64,000 bases of DNA from Straminergon stramineum (Eukaryota; Streptophyta; Bryopsida; Hypnales; Calliergonaceae), in NCBI GenBank assembly GCA_963920665.1, contig OY987268.1, positions 2,978,501 through 3,042,500 of the forward strand, in the 5' to 3' direction. Shown here piece by piece: positions 37,061 to 50,352 of the stretch (within the stretch, counting starts at the first letter, position 1; each line of letters begins with the position of its first letter). The translations under genes and the position numbers were made by a program. The notes under the pieces are model-generated. The model was given only the letters and a program-made list of their open reading frames with translations, did not search any database and was not told the origin of the DNA.

Positions 37061-39221
37061 ACCTTTCGGTCAATTTGGTCATTGTGCTGATACTTACACT
37101 TATTTGCATACAGAAGTTATACTTGTAGAATCTACAAACAAAAATTAGCATAAGAACGGAAAATCAATTAGTATTCTGCATGTATTTTGGTTAACTCATT
37201 TTTAGGGGAAAAATGATATATTGTAGAGAGTCGAAGCAAAATCTCATTGCATCCCACCGTAGACTCTATGGGGGGCTATTGTAGTCTTTTTGGTTGCTAG
37301 TGTGCCTTTCATTATTCCATCCACAATTCCAATGACAATCTAAAAGTGTCTCTTCATATTGTGGAATAATGAATGATCTTTCGCCATGTGTAGGAGCTCC
37401 ATGGTGGTGTTTGTTGAATTCATAAACTGGTGAATTATCAACCCACTTCCAACCCTTTTATCCACAATTCCACAATCACAACAAACTTCACTACATTAGG
37501 ATGCAAGAGAACGAAATTGGATCTAGGACCAGGGATTCTAGATGGATTGGGGGATCATAATGGGTTTGCTTGTTAGCATTGCTTTAATTATGGAGGTTTA
37601 TTAAGCAACCTTGCTTGTGGAACAAATGGTCGTTTTACATGTGTAAGATAATTATACCAATAATCTATGCTAGTAGTAGTTAAGTATATTTCTTTATATT
37701 AGAGCATAAATTGTTTTTAGTGGCATGTGAAAGAAGATTCTAATAGACTCTTGGCGTATATTATATATTCATTATATGAATAAGTTATGATATTCAAATA
37801 ATTATGTGCTTGTTGATTAGACATTAACACTAGCCTCTTCTACTCTGATGTTCTAATTGTGTACATTAATATCTAAGTTTTAGTGTCATTTTTGGTTCAA
37901 ATGTAGGTTTGGCATTTGGGACATTGATGATTATAAGTGTACAAACTTGAAAATATTTTTATTAGATTTGGATCAATAGGACAAGTTTTGAATTGACAAA
38001 AGCTACATGTAAAGAAGTGAAGAGGTTTGAATGGACCTTACTCAAAAAGCAAGTCAATACTACTAGAATATAACCACTTGTAGTATAGTTGATTGTTTCA
38101 TTTTTATTTGGGGTGGTGGTATTTGATGAAGTCATTTACATGCATGCCTATGAATAAAACATTATCAAGAAAAAAATGTTCATTCCCAAAGCAATATCAT
38201 ACCAATAGTGTATTGATTTAAAAATTTAATCTTCAAACAAACAAACAAACAAATAAAGAATTTTTAACAAAATAATCTTCTAGATTTATTTTGTATCACT
38301 TTTGAATGAATTTACTAATCAAAAAAGAACCCTTGGGTGTATATTTTATCAAGTGTGTATAGGGGATATAGTGTAAAATTTTCCTTTATTTTGTAATAAT
38401 AGTTGTTCACTCTTTCAAGCTTAGGAGAATGACCCCCTTTATACTTGTACTCCACCTAGGTTAGTCGTGGAAGCTTATTATTTGTCATGGATGATCAAAT
38501 TTGGAATTTAGAAACATGAATTATGAATTAGGGACCATATATATATATATAATTATCCAACCACAAAAGACAAAACAATTTTTATATTTTTCAACAAGGA
38601 AATTTGGCCTAGTCAAAGAGGTATTAGTTCTCCCTAGCTCCTTGTTCCATTTCTCAATGACAAAGCTATTGGAGTGTATCTTATTAGTTAGGGCACAAAA
38701 AAAGTATTACTAGCAAAAAGAGGGTCACTCAAGTTTACTATTTTCATGAAAATTTGTTAAATGAACAAAAAACCCAAAATAAGCTTTAGAATGAATTTAA
38801 ATTTAAAAGTAAATAAAATAGAAATAATCAATGAAAATTATAAAATGTTGGATATTTTAGGTGAATAATAAGTTCATCACATCTAAGAAAAATAATTTAT
38901 TCTTTAAATATTAACTGTTATCTATTGCACCCGAAAACCTTCTAAAACAATTCCAATAGTTTCCATATTGGTTTTATAAAATTGGCAATTTTATTATTCA
39001 CCTACATTTATTGGGATTCTAACACATTAAGATTGAAAATTTGAAAATTTCAGAAATACAATAGAAATTAATTTTTCCATATTTCAATTTTTCAATTCAA
39101 ATCAAATGCAAAAATTAGATATGTAGAAGCCACAATTGTGTTTATCCAAGTTGCATTCAATTTTTGGATGAAGGGACATTTAAGGGTCAAGAATTCACAA
39201 TTTACACCAAGAAAGAGTTTC
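37061..39221. other. AT-rich gene-free DNA with microsatellites
   Basis: No gene seen. Contains an (AAAC)n run at about 38234-38253 and a (TA)n run at about 38539-38553. Otherwise unstructured AT-rich sequence with frequent stops. Confidence 0.5.
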
Positions 39222-40142
39222 TTAACCTCCAAAGCCCCAAGACCTTCTTTTAAGCAATAACCACTCAAAACTACAATTTTTATTGCAATGAGAAAAAAAA
39301 TTTACGAAAACATTTTACCTTGCGTACTTAATCATAAGAACTTGCACTAGTCTAGTATAAGAATATGTGGAAGGAAATTCAAAAACTTTGACCATCTAGA
39401 TTGCAAGATATTTATGTTTAAAGTGAAGAAGACAAATTTATTTTGCACCTTGTGTGGCTAGATTATAAGATTTCGAATCTTCTTTATTTCCATAAATTTT
39501 TGTACTATGAATTTTAAATTTTAAATTTTTGATATTGAAGAATTGGAAAAAACTTCAAAAAACAACAATTTGATTTCCATTCTTTGAAAAAATAATTTTC
39601 TAGAGGTAGGCACAAGATAGAATGAAAATGAAAATTATTAATAGCTTTAAGATATAATTCAAACGGCACACTAATCCAAATAGTAAGATTGTTCTAGCAA
39701 GAAGAGTGAAGCTTTTGAAGTTTTTTAGTTTTCAATTGTGAAAATTGAATTCAATAACAAATTCAATACATCAATCTCCCTAGATTGAAGATGTATTGAT
39801 TGCTTACAAAACAAGAAACTCCATGTCTTTCACATCACAAATCCAAATGGAATGAATAAAAGCTTCCAATGTAGACAAAAATAAAATATATAAAAAAAAA
39901 TTCTTTTTCTATTTCAAGTTTTTTGGGAGGGTGGGTGCTAAGTGAACTACTCTTTGAGCTTAGGGTGGCATAATTTTTGCTCCTAGGCACTCATTGAAAT
40001 AGAAAATTATATTCCAAGAAAGCTAATGTATTTCCTATCTTCAAAAAAACTTTCAAAAAATCCCATTGAAAATTGAGATCATAGGAACTTACCTAAATCT
40101 TCAAGTGTCCCTTGAGGGAACACTTCACACTTTAGGGCTTAA
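39222..40142 (+). mobile_element. TTAA-bounded TIR element, subfamily A
   Basis: Begins TTAACCTCCAAAGCCCCAAG and ends ...CTTTAGGGCTTAA; both TTAA boundaries are intact, the TIR has several substitutions. The body follows A1: 'aagatatt' after the 'gaccat..agattgc' part, 'ggcacaagatagaatgaaa', 'attattaatagctttaag' (an uninterrupted TTAA, useful for comparison with 59770), 'aaatccaaatggaatgaa', 'gtggcataatttttgctcc'. 921 bp, non-coding. Confidence 0.85.
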
Positions 40143-43100
40143 CATGGAGAGGGAGAAAATAACCCGACTACAAGTATGGGCATAAATTTAATTCTATTGT
40201 TCTAGTATCTTCATCTAATTTAAATCTTACATTATAGTGGGAGTTACTATATCCCTCTTAAGATTAAGATATTCTCCCCTTGATAGTGATCTATCTCAAT
40301 ACCTAATTAAGACCTTGAAAATACTAACATGACCTCATGTGACCTCATATTTTTTTCAACCCTTGTATAGTCCGTAGATTGCACTTGTTGTGAAATTTAT
40401 ATACAAGAGAAGGATAGTGATTGAAGTCAAAAATAAGAATGAGTGATCCAATTGGTGATAGATAATTCAAATCCACATAAAAGAAAATATTTGAATGTAC
40501 AAAAGGCATTTCTAGGACTTTGACAATACTAACAATTGATGTCCTAATGAATAACATTGCTTGTTTGTTATCACCGTTGACTGAATATGCAATAATTGTA
40601 TTCATAGCAAAACTTCAAACTTCATTTGAGCAAAGTAAATCAAACTTGTTCAATTAAGAATATGTAAGAAATAAATTTATCCTTGAGCTCTAATGCTCTA
40701 TTTGTGGATTAAATCTCCAATTAGAAGTAATGGACAATGTTAAGAAAGGAGCTAGCTGTGAAACTGTACCTCCTACCAATTTGTGACTTTTACCTATGAC
40801 TTCTGATTGAAGGCTTCATATCATCAACAAAATTTTGGAGTTGAATGGTATCTTGCTTATTCACATTTTCTAAGAGTAATTTATTTTTTGAAATGAAATG
40901 ATTTGATTTATTACGCTTAAACAAGATTTAAAGTTCTATGATAAACTCAATTACTATGTTTTGACTTGACTATAAGTTCCTATGTGATATTCTAATTTAT
41001 TTATCTCATTTTGATTTTCTTACCTCTTGTTTTCCCATTTGTATAAAGCATTTGTCTCTTCCCTACATTTCAAACATTTTATTATCTCATGAAACTATGT
41101 GATGTATCCATAGTCTAATTCTTGTGCCACAATTTTTTTTCACTAGTAGAAGGGGTGTCCTAGAGCACCAAACTACTAACAATGTATGTCAAAGCTTGGT
41201 GCTCTAGGACACCCCTTTCTACTAGTTATTTGTTCTAGTCTAATGAATCTAATCCATCCAAACCATATCCAATTCCTATGATGGATCCCAACACTAATTC
41301 AACATTTTACACCAATTGAATTATACTCTTGAATAGTTTATTGCACAAATATGTATTTAGTTGATTTGTTAATCTTTTGTTGGGGCTTTTGAGAGGGTCA
41401 CACACAATACTGTTATAGTGGAACCACCTATAGTCAATTAAAGCAATTTTGTGCATGATTTGGAATAGTAGAGGGCATTGTAAATTTTCTACCACATAGA
41501 AAGATAGAAATGATGGACATTGCAAATTTTTCGTAATTTTTTTCCCTGAATTCAAATTACTATGAGTTTTGAAAGTCAAAAGTTGGCCTAAACCTATAGC
41601 CAATGTCTAGACTCTAGACTCTTCCATTTTTTATCATTCAAAAACTACTTTCCCAATCACTACTTCATGTTTTCTTGCTCACTACTTTGGGACATGTATC
41701 ATGACATTATCAGTCCCAATCTTGAAAAGGAGAAGAAGAAAAAAACATTCCAAACTTTGGTTGAAAATCTGCACCACTCTTGGTTGAAAATTAACTCTAC
41801 CCTACAAGTTGGGTAAGGCTCCCCATCATCGGGAATGCATGGTTCTACTTTAGTCATTCAGTTATAAGGTGCTCCCTGACCGGGTCTTCTAACGCAAGGA
41901 CATTAATCATGACTTTTCCTGCTCGATCGTAAATCCCCATTGGTGAGGTGCTGCTTCCAGTATGTTAAAATGGTTTTATTACATAAGCCACAAAAGAATT
42001 ACACGAAGAAGAAAATAATTTTTTTTTAAAAAAAGGACAAGTGCTTGGTACAACTAACTTACCATGCAAGAGGAGAGGAGGGGAGCCCGTCCTTTACTAA
42101 CAGCACAGCAGAGGGGATGCCAGGTATTGGGACTTCATGATTCCTCATGATGCAATTCAATTTAAGAGCCAATTTGACCGATACGACGGACTCACAGACA
42201 CGAGCGACCCGCCAGCCGGGGGGGCACCGGCGGATAGGGGGTCTTCTCCTTCACACTGTCAGAAGTGTGATTCAAACCTCACTCATGTGTAACTTAACTT
42301 AACTTTTTACTCAGGGTATGGTCCATGCATTTGCCAATCGGTGACCAAAAAATCTCCGTCTGTCTTCAAAGCACGCTCATGTGTTTGAACTTACATTTCT
42401 AAAAATTTGCTAAAATAACAAAGGAATAACAAATGGACCAGACTACTAATTGTAGAAAGAAATCATTAAAATGGGGTCATAAATTGAAGAGTTGACTATT
42501 CTTTCAGTGACGGAAGCTTGTGGTTTTTTGTTTTTAATTTAGTCTTGAAATTCTTTGATTCGTGATTGGCAACATAAATGAAACGTCCGTCATCCTCCGA
42601 AAGCACACTGTCTGGGCTTAACTTATTATGATCAAAGCCCAGGCCACATGTGTGAGTGGCAATGGAAATTGTCAATCCATCGGTCCATCTTGGTCGCACT
42701 GACACTCTCGCTTGGCTTTCTTCCATTTTCCTGCAATTTGTCAGGAAGGAGATAAAAAAGATGGCCCTCCAATAATGGAAAACCTCTTCTCTCCATAATA
42801 ACAGAGTCAACTGCAGACCGGGCAACGGCCAATCTGGTGTTACGAAAATGGACACCGGATCTCTTGTTCTGCTGCAAAGCCCCAAAAAATAATGTTGGCT
42901 TGACTGTGCAGACGGAGACAAAGAGGGAGAGCGAAGCTCAGTCGTCGGCCTTCAGTTGTCCTGCTTCCCACAAATGCACATAACTTTTTAACGTATCGGC
43001 GTGGCTATGGTGGCACGAGGAGAGTGAGAGGAGGACGGGATGGAGACCTAACTTAATTGCCATTATATGGAATGGGACAAGTAAGTGAGTTACACATATT

Positions 43101-43292
43101 GGGGTGTCGGTCACTTCTGAAATCGCCGCTGGGGTTGCATCACTCACATCTTCTGAAAAGAAGCACATGAAAATCTTGTGTATGTAGTATTTGATCATTT
43201 GGTACCGGCATACTTTGCCCAACCCAGCAATAAGGTGGGTAATTTACTAAACAATCACTTTTTGCTACCAGTTGGGGGCGTAGTTACTATTA
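40143..43292. other. Gene-free DNA with dispersed repeats and one GC-richer island
   Basis: 40143-41800 is AT-rich; 41500-41640 resembles 22085-22215. 41800-42300 and 42500-43220 are GC-richer. Open frames there (42496-42921 and 42938-43222, minus strand) match nothing I know, and 43010-43120 resembles 46880-46990, which argues for repeat rather than gene. A short hairpin at 41141-41226 is listed separately. Confidence 0.45.
41141..41226. repeat. Short hairpin, about 30-bp arms (foldback MITE or miRNA-like)
   Basis: The arm beginning ACTAGTAGAAGGGGTGTCCT (41142) continues to GAGCACCAA and is repeated in inverted form before 41226 with a single-base indel. The loop is about 20-25 nt. The CACTAGTAGAA start hints at a CACTA-type foldback, but the outermost C is not matched and I see no target duplication. 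The size (86 nt) and near-perfect stem also fit a young plant miRNA-like precursor. Confidence 0.8.
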
Positions 43293-43875
43293 TTAACCCC
43301 TAAAGTCCCAAGGTCATTTTTTTGTCAAAAACCACTCAAAACTGCTACTTCTATTGCATTCATCTAAGGAATAAAAAAAATACTTTTTTTAGGATCTAAC
43401 CGTAGGATCTTGTACCAAACTTTTCTTTGATCATGTAGTGAAAATTTCATGATGTTTGACCATACGGATTGAAAGATATTAGCATTCACAGTGAAAGAAA
43501 AGTTCTTTTGAAGAAGATGCTCCAATTGCCCACAAAACAAGAAACTCTATATCTTTTACATCACTAATCCAGATGGGATGAATCAAAGCTTCCCATTTAG
43601 ACAAAAATATAATCTATGAGAATAAAATAATTAAAAAATATATTTCAATTTTTTACAATGTTTTTTTGCTGCCCACTCTCCCCCATTTTGAGGTTATTGT
43701 AGCATAACTTTTGCTCCCAAGCACCGATTGGAATAAAAATTATATTCCCAGAGAGCTAATAAGTTTTTCTCTCTTAAGAGAAAGTTTCAAAAAAATTCAC
43801 TAAAAATTGAGCTCATAGGAACCTACCCAAAATCCATTTTGTCCCCTGCAAGGACATTGGGACTTTAGGGGTCAA
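43293..43875 (+). mobile_element. TTAA-bounded TIR element, subfamily A, internally deleted
   Basis: Begins TTAACCCCTAAAGTCCCAAG and ends CTTGGGAC-type text as ...TTGGGACTTTAGGGGTCAA (one change in the right TTAA). Compared with A1, about 350 bp of the middle are missing: after 'gatattagcattcacagtgaaag' it jumps to 'gaagatgctccaattgccc'. 583 bp, non-coding. Confidence 0.88.
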
Positions 43876-45039
43876 GACTGCTCAAATTTTCATTGATTTT
43901 CTTGTAGGTAAGTGAAAGGAGGTTCTAACACACCAAAGAATGCAACATTTGGATATCGTATGCAAAAGTTAGGAACAGTCAAAGTTTTTGTTGGTAGATG
44001 TTCTACGATAGTAAGTTTCTTCACTGAGATATTGATTTGGGAGATGTACACAAAGTGATGAGGGTGGTTTTAGGCAAGGTGTGATTTGGGATGTACCAAC
44101 CTTACTACCATTGCCTCCAGGATAGAAAAAAAAAGTTTCTTTATGGATTCTTGATTGTGTTTTAAGATTAACTTTTGGAAGTCATCTAATAGTATGTGTG
44201 CACACAATGTGAGAGATTTTCTAATAAAATGATGAATTCTAAAGATGTATTAGAAATGGTGCACTTGTAAAATGTGTCATAGGAGAATTTGAATGTAAAT
44301 TTGTTGGATGACATGTGGACGACATCATTTTCATTATTATTATAAGAAAAACACATAATTTGGTGCTCCAAAGAGCATCTTTTCCAAGCTATAGGAAAAA
44401 CATAGAATATACAATAATAGGATATAATAGTTGTAAATACTAAATATAGTAACTATTCTTTGCCACCTTCTTGCACATATATCAGTAGACATACATGCTT
44501 TCCCATTGTTGTGTCTTCATTAGTAAGATTGGTGGCAAGAAAATGGAAATTTCATTCATTGGGTAGGACAATCAAACCCCTAAAACTGGCAACAGGTGAT
44601 GATATTTTGGTTTGTCTCAAGATGTTCACCATTGGCAAAAGAGGCAATATTCACCGTTGTCATAATATAAATGAATCAACTTAGCAATACCAAGACTACT
44701 TGGTATAATTGATCCACCATTATTCATTCTTTAATCCTTTTTATTTTGTTTGCAATGTACATGCTCTACCCATTGAGCTTGTAAATTATCCCGTTCAATA
44801 CATCGTCACATTTACCTTGAGAATTCTAATCTTTTTCCTACAAAGAAGGTAATTAACTCTTGAAAGAGGCCCCCCATGACCAAGGCATGCACTAAAACAA
44901 CTCTGATTATTGGACTAATAGGTGCATTCTACAACAAACAACAAATTCATCCATTGACTACTTTTTGGCCTCACCATCCTTAAAGGGTTACTCTTATCTA
45001 GGGACGTGATGGATCAAAGCTCTTCTTGGCAAAGCTATT
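43876..45039. other. AT-rich intergenic DNA, nothing recognised
   Basis: No gene or clear repeat boundaries. Short open frames only. Ends at the left terminus of copy C2. Confidence 0.5.
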
Positions 45040-45717
45040 AAGGGAGGCAACCCATTCTTAATCATTGCCCCATTCTCGCATCGTAGGGTCAAATAATTTC
45101 AATCAAGAGGTGATTAACACGATTAATGTTGGCACACTTCTTGGGACAATTGTGGCCCACTACAATTGGTTACAAGACTCTCAATATTGCAACCACCCCT
45201 TGTTGGATTTTGCAACCAATCCTTGGTCAAAAATAGGAAGGTCTATATGACCAATATGGGTGGAACAAAATCTTCAATTGAAAAATTCATAGTAAGGTAG
45301 GAGGCTTGAACTCCGATTAGGCATTAAAAGCAATCATGATTCAAAGGTACATTTTGCTTTTTGCAATGTACCAACTCTACACATTTTAGGAGGTGGTTGC
45401 TTTTGATGACCACAAAAGACCACTTTTTTTCAACTTCAGAAATTTGTAACTAATTTCACAAAGCTCCAAAAAATATGGAACGACTTGGGTTAGATGCTAA
45501 TTTCACTTGTCTTTCTATAAAAATTTACTGAAAAATATTTCAAGATGTTCCACCTCCCTGAAATTGAGTTCCAACCCTTGAATGGTCGATTTATGGACCT
45601 CCTACCTTAATTTTATTTTGAGAAATAAAAATTCTGGAAACCTTATGAACTCTATTTCTGCACATGGGAAGATTTCCCTGCTACTGAAACCTCCCTTTTG
45701 CAGATACATCTATCTGC

Positions 45718-46647
45718 TTAACCCCTAAAGGACCAAGGCCATTTTTCTGTCAAAAACCACTCAAAACTGCCATTTCTGCTGCGTTCACCCATAAAATCCA
45801 AAAAGAATATTTTAAAAATTCTAACCGTTGGATCTTGTACTTTACTTGTCTCAGAACATGTGGTAAAAATTTCATGAATTTTGACCGCACAGATTGAGAG
45901 ATATTAGCATTCAAAGTTGGAGAAAGAAGTTTTTTTGAACACTGGCCTGCAATTTCAGATGACTTTGACCACCTTTTGTTGAAATTTTTTGCACTATGGA
46001 CTGTGAATTAAAAAAATTTTGTGTTGAAGAATTTAGTTGATATTCTAGGAAAAAAATTTCAAAAGAAAAACTCTTGATTTTCATTCTTTAAAAAATTGTC
46101 ATGTAGAAGTAGGTCCAAGATTACATGAAAAACTAAATCGTTAATAGCTCTAAGATGGGATTGAAACTCAATAATCCCAATGGTGAGATTTTTCTAGCAA
46201 ACAAACTTAACTTTGTCAAACAATTTTTTTTGAAAAATTGTGAAAATTGCATTCAGAAATGAATCCTATAAGTTATTTTTTCAAGAAGATGCTCATATTG
46301 CCCGAAAAACAATATTGTTCATAACTTTCACATTACTAATCCAAATGGAATGAATCAAAGCTTCACATGCAGACAAAAATATAATCTATAAGAAGAAAAA
46401 ATTTAAAGAAAAAATTTCAATTTTTTGTGGATTTATTTTTCTGCCCGATGACATGAAAATTATGTTGAAGATGGCATAACTTTTGCTCCCGGGCACCAAT
46501 TGAAATAAAAATTATATTCCCACGAAGCTAATCAGTTTTTCTATCTTATGAGAAAGTTTCAAAAAATTTGACTAAAAATTGAGGTCATAGGAACTTGCCC
46601 GAAATCCATTTTGTCCCCCGAGGGGACAATGGTCCTTTAGGGGTTAA
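45718..46647 (+). mobile_element. TTAA-bounded TIR element, subfamily A (copy A2), intact and young
   Basis: TTAACCCCTAAAGGACCA at the left, the exact inverted copy at the right, 930 bp. Nearly identical to A1 at 10256-11186. Flanked by TTAA on both sides; the matching place in C1 has one TTAA (20290-20293), so this insertion used a TTAA target. Non-coding. Confidence 0.92.
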
Positions 46648-46775
46648 AGGTATGTTTGCACTTGATGTTAGGGCTGATGTTTGCAATGTGAATCTGGTCC
46701 AGAAGTAAGTCTAAATTCATCCCTAAGATCCTCAATAGCACCACTCTATAACACCAAGTGTGAACATACCTTTAA
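46644..46775. mobile_element. Small TTAA-bounded TIR element (132 bp) next to A2
   Basis: The left end TTAAAGGTATGTTTGCACTT and the inverted right end TTAAAGGTATGTTCACACTT agree at 24 of 27 positions over the full 27-bp TIR. It shares its left TTAA with A2. Its TIR differs from that of the 930-bp family, but the TTAA boundary is the same, so it may use the same transposase type. Non-coding. Confidence 0.75.
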
Positions 46776-46801
46776 GTGGTCAGAAATGGGTTGCCTCCCT
46801 T

Positions 46802-48184
46802 CGAATGGCAACAGAGGAAGGTATTAGTACGGCCAAAATATTAGTATGACAAATGGCACATGGATGGAAATAGGAGTCTCTTCTGCCCACTCTCACTGAT
46901 GGCAAGATGAGGACCTACAGACAGAGCTAATTGCCATCCATTCAATATACCTTACTTATGAGAAAGCTGCACACATTGGAGTGGTTCCCAGAGGGACGGA
47001 GTTCCCTTTTTCATGTCCCACGTGCTAGTCTCCGTCTCTCATCAGTAACTTAATTCTAATGGACTTTTCTCACTCCTCACTCACTCACTCACAAATTAAT
47101 TAATTTACCCCACTTGTGCCCGGCCTGGCGTGGATGACACCTCCATATATTGCCCACAGCCAGCAGAGGAGCCTGGCCTGCCCCACCCTGGCAGTGATGA
47201 TGCCCTGGGCGAGAGGTCGCAGCAGCACGCTCGGTGTGCAGGTTGATAATTTTTCTCCACTTGGAATAAGTTAAGTTACCCAAATGTGGACTGAAGATGA
47301 TTGCAATGAAATTCCCTTTCATTTGTTTAAAAAAAAAGAAATTTAACATGTGGAAGATCATGGTGGATGAGCTGCACTTGAGACCGGCAATAAAATAGGG
47401 TTTTCTTTGCAGATTCTGGATCTTTGCCCTCTGAGGCGTGTCGCCCAGCCGAAAGTGACTATATAATGGTAAATCAGCCTCTGACGGGGCAGGATTGGTT
47501 GGCCCAGTTGGTGTTTCTTTTTTGTAATATAAATTTCCACGTAAAAGAGAAATGGGAGAAATGGGGAGAGCACTTGGAATTTTTATTTTTGGAGAAAGTG
47601 TGAATTTGTTATGACTTTTTGAAGTGGGTAGCGAAATTGGCTGAAAAGAGCTTCAAGAGTATCTCCAAAGTTAACCAACAAAAAGTGTATCTGTTATGGT
47701 TATCTTACTTGTCTCAAGTGGTCACAATATTTTTTAACATGGCCACAACATGAAGGTCTAAAACAGTCACTTCTTGTGATGAATTTACATTTGAAAGGTT
47801 GAAGTTCTTATTGTAAGTTAGGTGCTAATCATTCCATTATCATCATCCAAGCTAAGACATTGATTGTAGCTGTTCACTGAATCTAATGGAGCCAAATATC
47901 TCATTATTTAAAGAAATAAAAAATAAATGTCTATCGTGGGTTGATTTAAACTCCAAAGTCTTAAGGCATGTTTTCATACCATTTTGCACTTTGGGGTAGA
48001 CCCTTTCCTAGTGCAATATGTGTTGGATTCATGTAAATTTTTTACTAGAGGTATGCTTGACTACTAGCTTGATGCCTAAAAATCTTCACAACAATTCAAG
48101 TTGCTATTAAAAAGTTCTACCTTGAAAGGACATTTTTTTCAAAAGAGGGGCAATTTTAATCAACCACAATAGATAGGTTCAATT
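46802..48184. other. Gene-free DNA with a small GC-richer patch
   Basis: 46880-46990 resembles 43010-43120. The GC-richer patch at 47100-47470 contains minus-strand open frames (47089-47361 and 47358-47573) that match nothing and overlap by four bases. I see no splice-supported gene. The rest is AT-rich. Confidence 0.45.
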
Positions 48185-48714
48185 GGTTTGAAATTTTTCA
48201 TACATACTCTCAACAAGCTTGATAATATAATCCCAAAAGTTTCAAGGCATACAAGCACATGATTTTGACTTATAAGCCTTTGAAACATTAGAGGGGATTT
48301 GAGGCCTTGAGAGGGCCCTTTCAGGCCTATTCCCCTGCCTATTCCTTGTGCAGTTTGGGAACAGCTGACTGCTATCAAGGAAAACATGTCAAAATGTCAG
48401 AATATATTAGTTATGAAATGCAAAAAGAAGTTGAAAAAAAATCCTTTTTTTTCTTGACATGGCAATGCCGCGGCCACATCAATTTGCCGCAGTGGCACCA
48501 TTCTTGCGTTCCCCACAGCCTAAGATCTCGCAGTCTCCCAGAGGCCTCAAATCTCCCCTAATGTTGGGCTTCTTAAATTTTGAACATTGCCCAAAGGAAG
48601 AAAGCCCAATTTCAAAGGCTTGTAAGTCCAAATCATGTGCTCATATGCCTTTCAACTTTAGGGATCATGTTAATAAGTTCATTGAGAATGTGTACAAAAA
48701 TGGATCATTCCCTA
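48185..48714. repeat. Imperfect inverted repeat with arms of about 120-170 bp
   Basis: Arm 48190-48310 ('aggcatacaagcacatgatt', 'acttataagcctttgaaa', 'ggggatttgaggcct') recurs in inverted form at about 48545-48710 ('aggcctcaaatctccc', 'tttcaaaggcttgtaagt', 'aatcatgtgctcatatgcct'). The arms have diverged and the right arm has an extra 45-bp piece, 'ttgggcttcttaaa...gaaagccca', which itself is a small inverted repeat. The loop is a GC-richer 230 bp. Confidence 0.75.
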
Positions 48715-48938
48715 CACTATAACAAAATATAGTAAAAAAACCCGTAGTCATAATCGACTACGGTTCTTTTTGCCACGTTTTTGTGCATGTGCACATAGTA
48801 GGCTGTTAGCTTCTTTTACAATTTCCCACTGCAATTTTTGGAATTTTGGTGTGTGTGATATACCATTGGAAAGGCCATTTTGACTATGGTACCACAATTT
48901 TGACTATGGGTGTTTTTTTACCATGTTTTGTTATAGTG
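48715..48938. mobile_element. CACTA-type MITE with CTA target duplication
   Basis: Starts CACTATAACAAAA and ends TTTTGTTATAGTG; the inverted match runs about 24 bp with two mismatches. A direct CTA lies on both sides (48712-48714 and 48939-48941), the 3-bp duplication of CACTA (En/Spm) elements. Length 224 bp. Inside is a short palindrome, cgtagtc..gactacg (48742-48762). It inserted directly at the end of the inverted repeat above. Confidence 0.88.
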
Positions 48939-50352
48939 CTAGTTTTGTTTGTAATAGGTCTTTTGCTTGTCATAGGCTAGTTTATATTACATTGCACTTG
49001 GTAAAGTTGGGTTGCCACAATTTGAGATGTTTCAATAAGTAAACTGAAGTAAATTTTCCTACATAAGAGATTGTGAGCTAAATGAACCTAAAATCATTTG
49101 AATAAACATTTGACCAAGGACTGTATTTACCACATTTCTTGAGGTTAAATCTTATTGGACTTCTGAAGAGGATTACATGTTTGTCTCATAGCATGTGAAT
49201 CAACCCTTGAAATTCTATAAACTCCCGGGGAGCTTTCTAAAAGCTTGGGAACGTTTATATTAAGTCAATTTTGAGTGGATGCATCAATTAAAAGTAAAAA
49301 TCTTACCAAAGATGCAAATTTTTGTAAGCTTCCAAAAACTTTTTTTTTTTTCAATCAGGTTATAACACCTTCAAGGTTTTAAAAGCTCCCATGGAGCTCT
49401 ATAAAAGCTAAAGTAGGTTTATATTAAGTCAATTGTGAGTGGATGCATCGAAGTAAAAATCTTACCAAATATGCATATTTTTGTAAGTTTCAAGAAAATA
49501 TTTTCTTTCTCAATCAAGTATTGAGGCAAGATTTATGGGGCTCAAAATTTTGTAGGTAGCTTTGGGCAACATGCTAGTAGAGAAAGCAAGCAATAATGCA
49601 AACTATGAATTTTTTCTATTTGCTTTTATTACTTATATCTTGCAATCTATGGAGTTGAATAGGCTGAAATATTTTCCACAAATTCTTATAGTAGTATAAA
49701 AAAATGATGTATGATTGAAAATGGAAAAAAAAATCCGATTTTCACTCAATGCACTAAAAATGACAATTTTTTAACCAGTAGCACAAATTATAGCTAGGTA
49801 AATTAATGAGATTTTTAAATTTAAAATAATGGAATTGAACTTGATTAATATACGGAAAGCTTTGGCCTAACAACGGGGACTTTGATTTTTCCAAAAACAA
49901 GTTATCCAAAAACATTGAAATCTTTCTCATGCAATTGATTGTCTCGGGATATCTTTTTAGTACAATATGTTATTGAGTGTGTTAGTCACCTCTATTATCT
50001 TTGAAAATTGGTATGCAAGTAAAAACATAACTTCTTATCCAATTGACAAAGTTCCCCAAGTTGGATAGTGTATCCTTCTCCACCAACTAAGTTGAGTCAA
50101 ACTATGTGGACCTTGTTGCACAAGACCCACATTTCTTTTCTTCTAACTTCCAACCTTTTAATCTTGCAATCTACATGGTTAAATGAATCAAGTTTTTTCC
50201 CACAAATTCTTCTAGTGGTATAATACAAATTTGTGCGATTAAAATTTTGAAAAATATTTTAGATTTCAAGTATGCTCAATGCTCGAGAAAGTAGTAGTTT
50301 GACTAGTTCTAGGAAAAACATCCCAAGTTCTTTAGGGGTGAACTTTGAATTC
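48939..50352. other. AT-rich gene-free DNA
   Basis: Contains the tandem duplication at 49201-49520. From 49600 on there are motifs such as 'ttatatcttgcaatctatgga' and 'cacaaattcttctagtggtat' repeated at 49630-49690 and 50160-50225, probably degraded inverted modules of the TTAA family. No gene. Confidence 0.45.
49201..49520. repeat. Tandem duplication, two units of about 164 bp
   Basis: Unit 1 is about 49201-49363 and unit 2 about 49364-49520. Shared landmarks: 'gagct.t.taaaagct', 'gtttatattaagtcaatt', 'gagtggatgcatc', 'aagtaaaaatcttaccaaa', 'atttttgtaag'. The offset between 'taagtcaatt' copies is 164 bp. The units have diverged by many substitutions. Confidence 0.8.

Larger units (their letters stand above)
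45040..46801. mobile_element. TIR family C, copy C2, carrying nested insertions
   Basis: The left end AAGGGAGGCAACCCATTC and right end AAATGGGTTGCCTCCCTT are the same as in C1 (19926-20319). The extra length is explained by insertions: a segment at about 45300-45560 that also occurs at 21010-21260, copy A2 (45718-46647) and a small TIR element (46644-46775). The last two sit at the TTAA that is single and empty in C1. Confidence 0.75.
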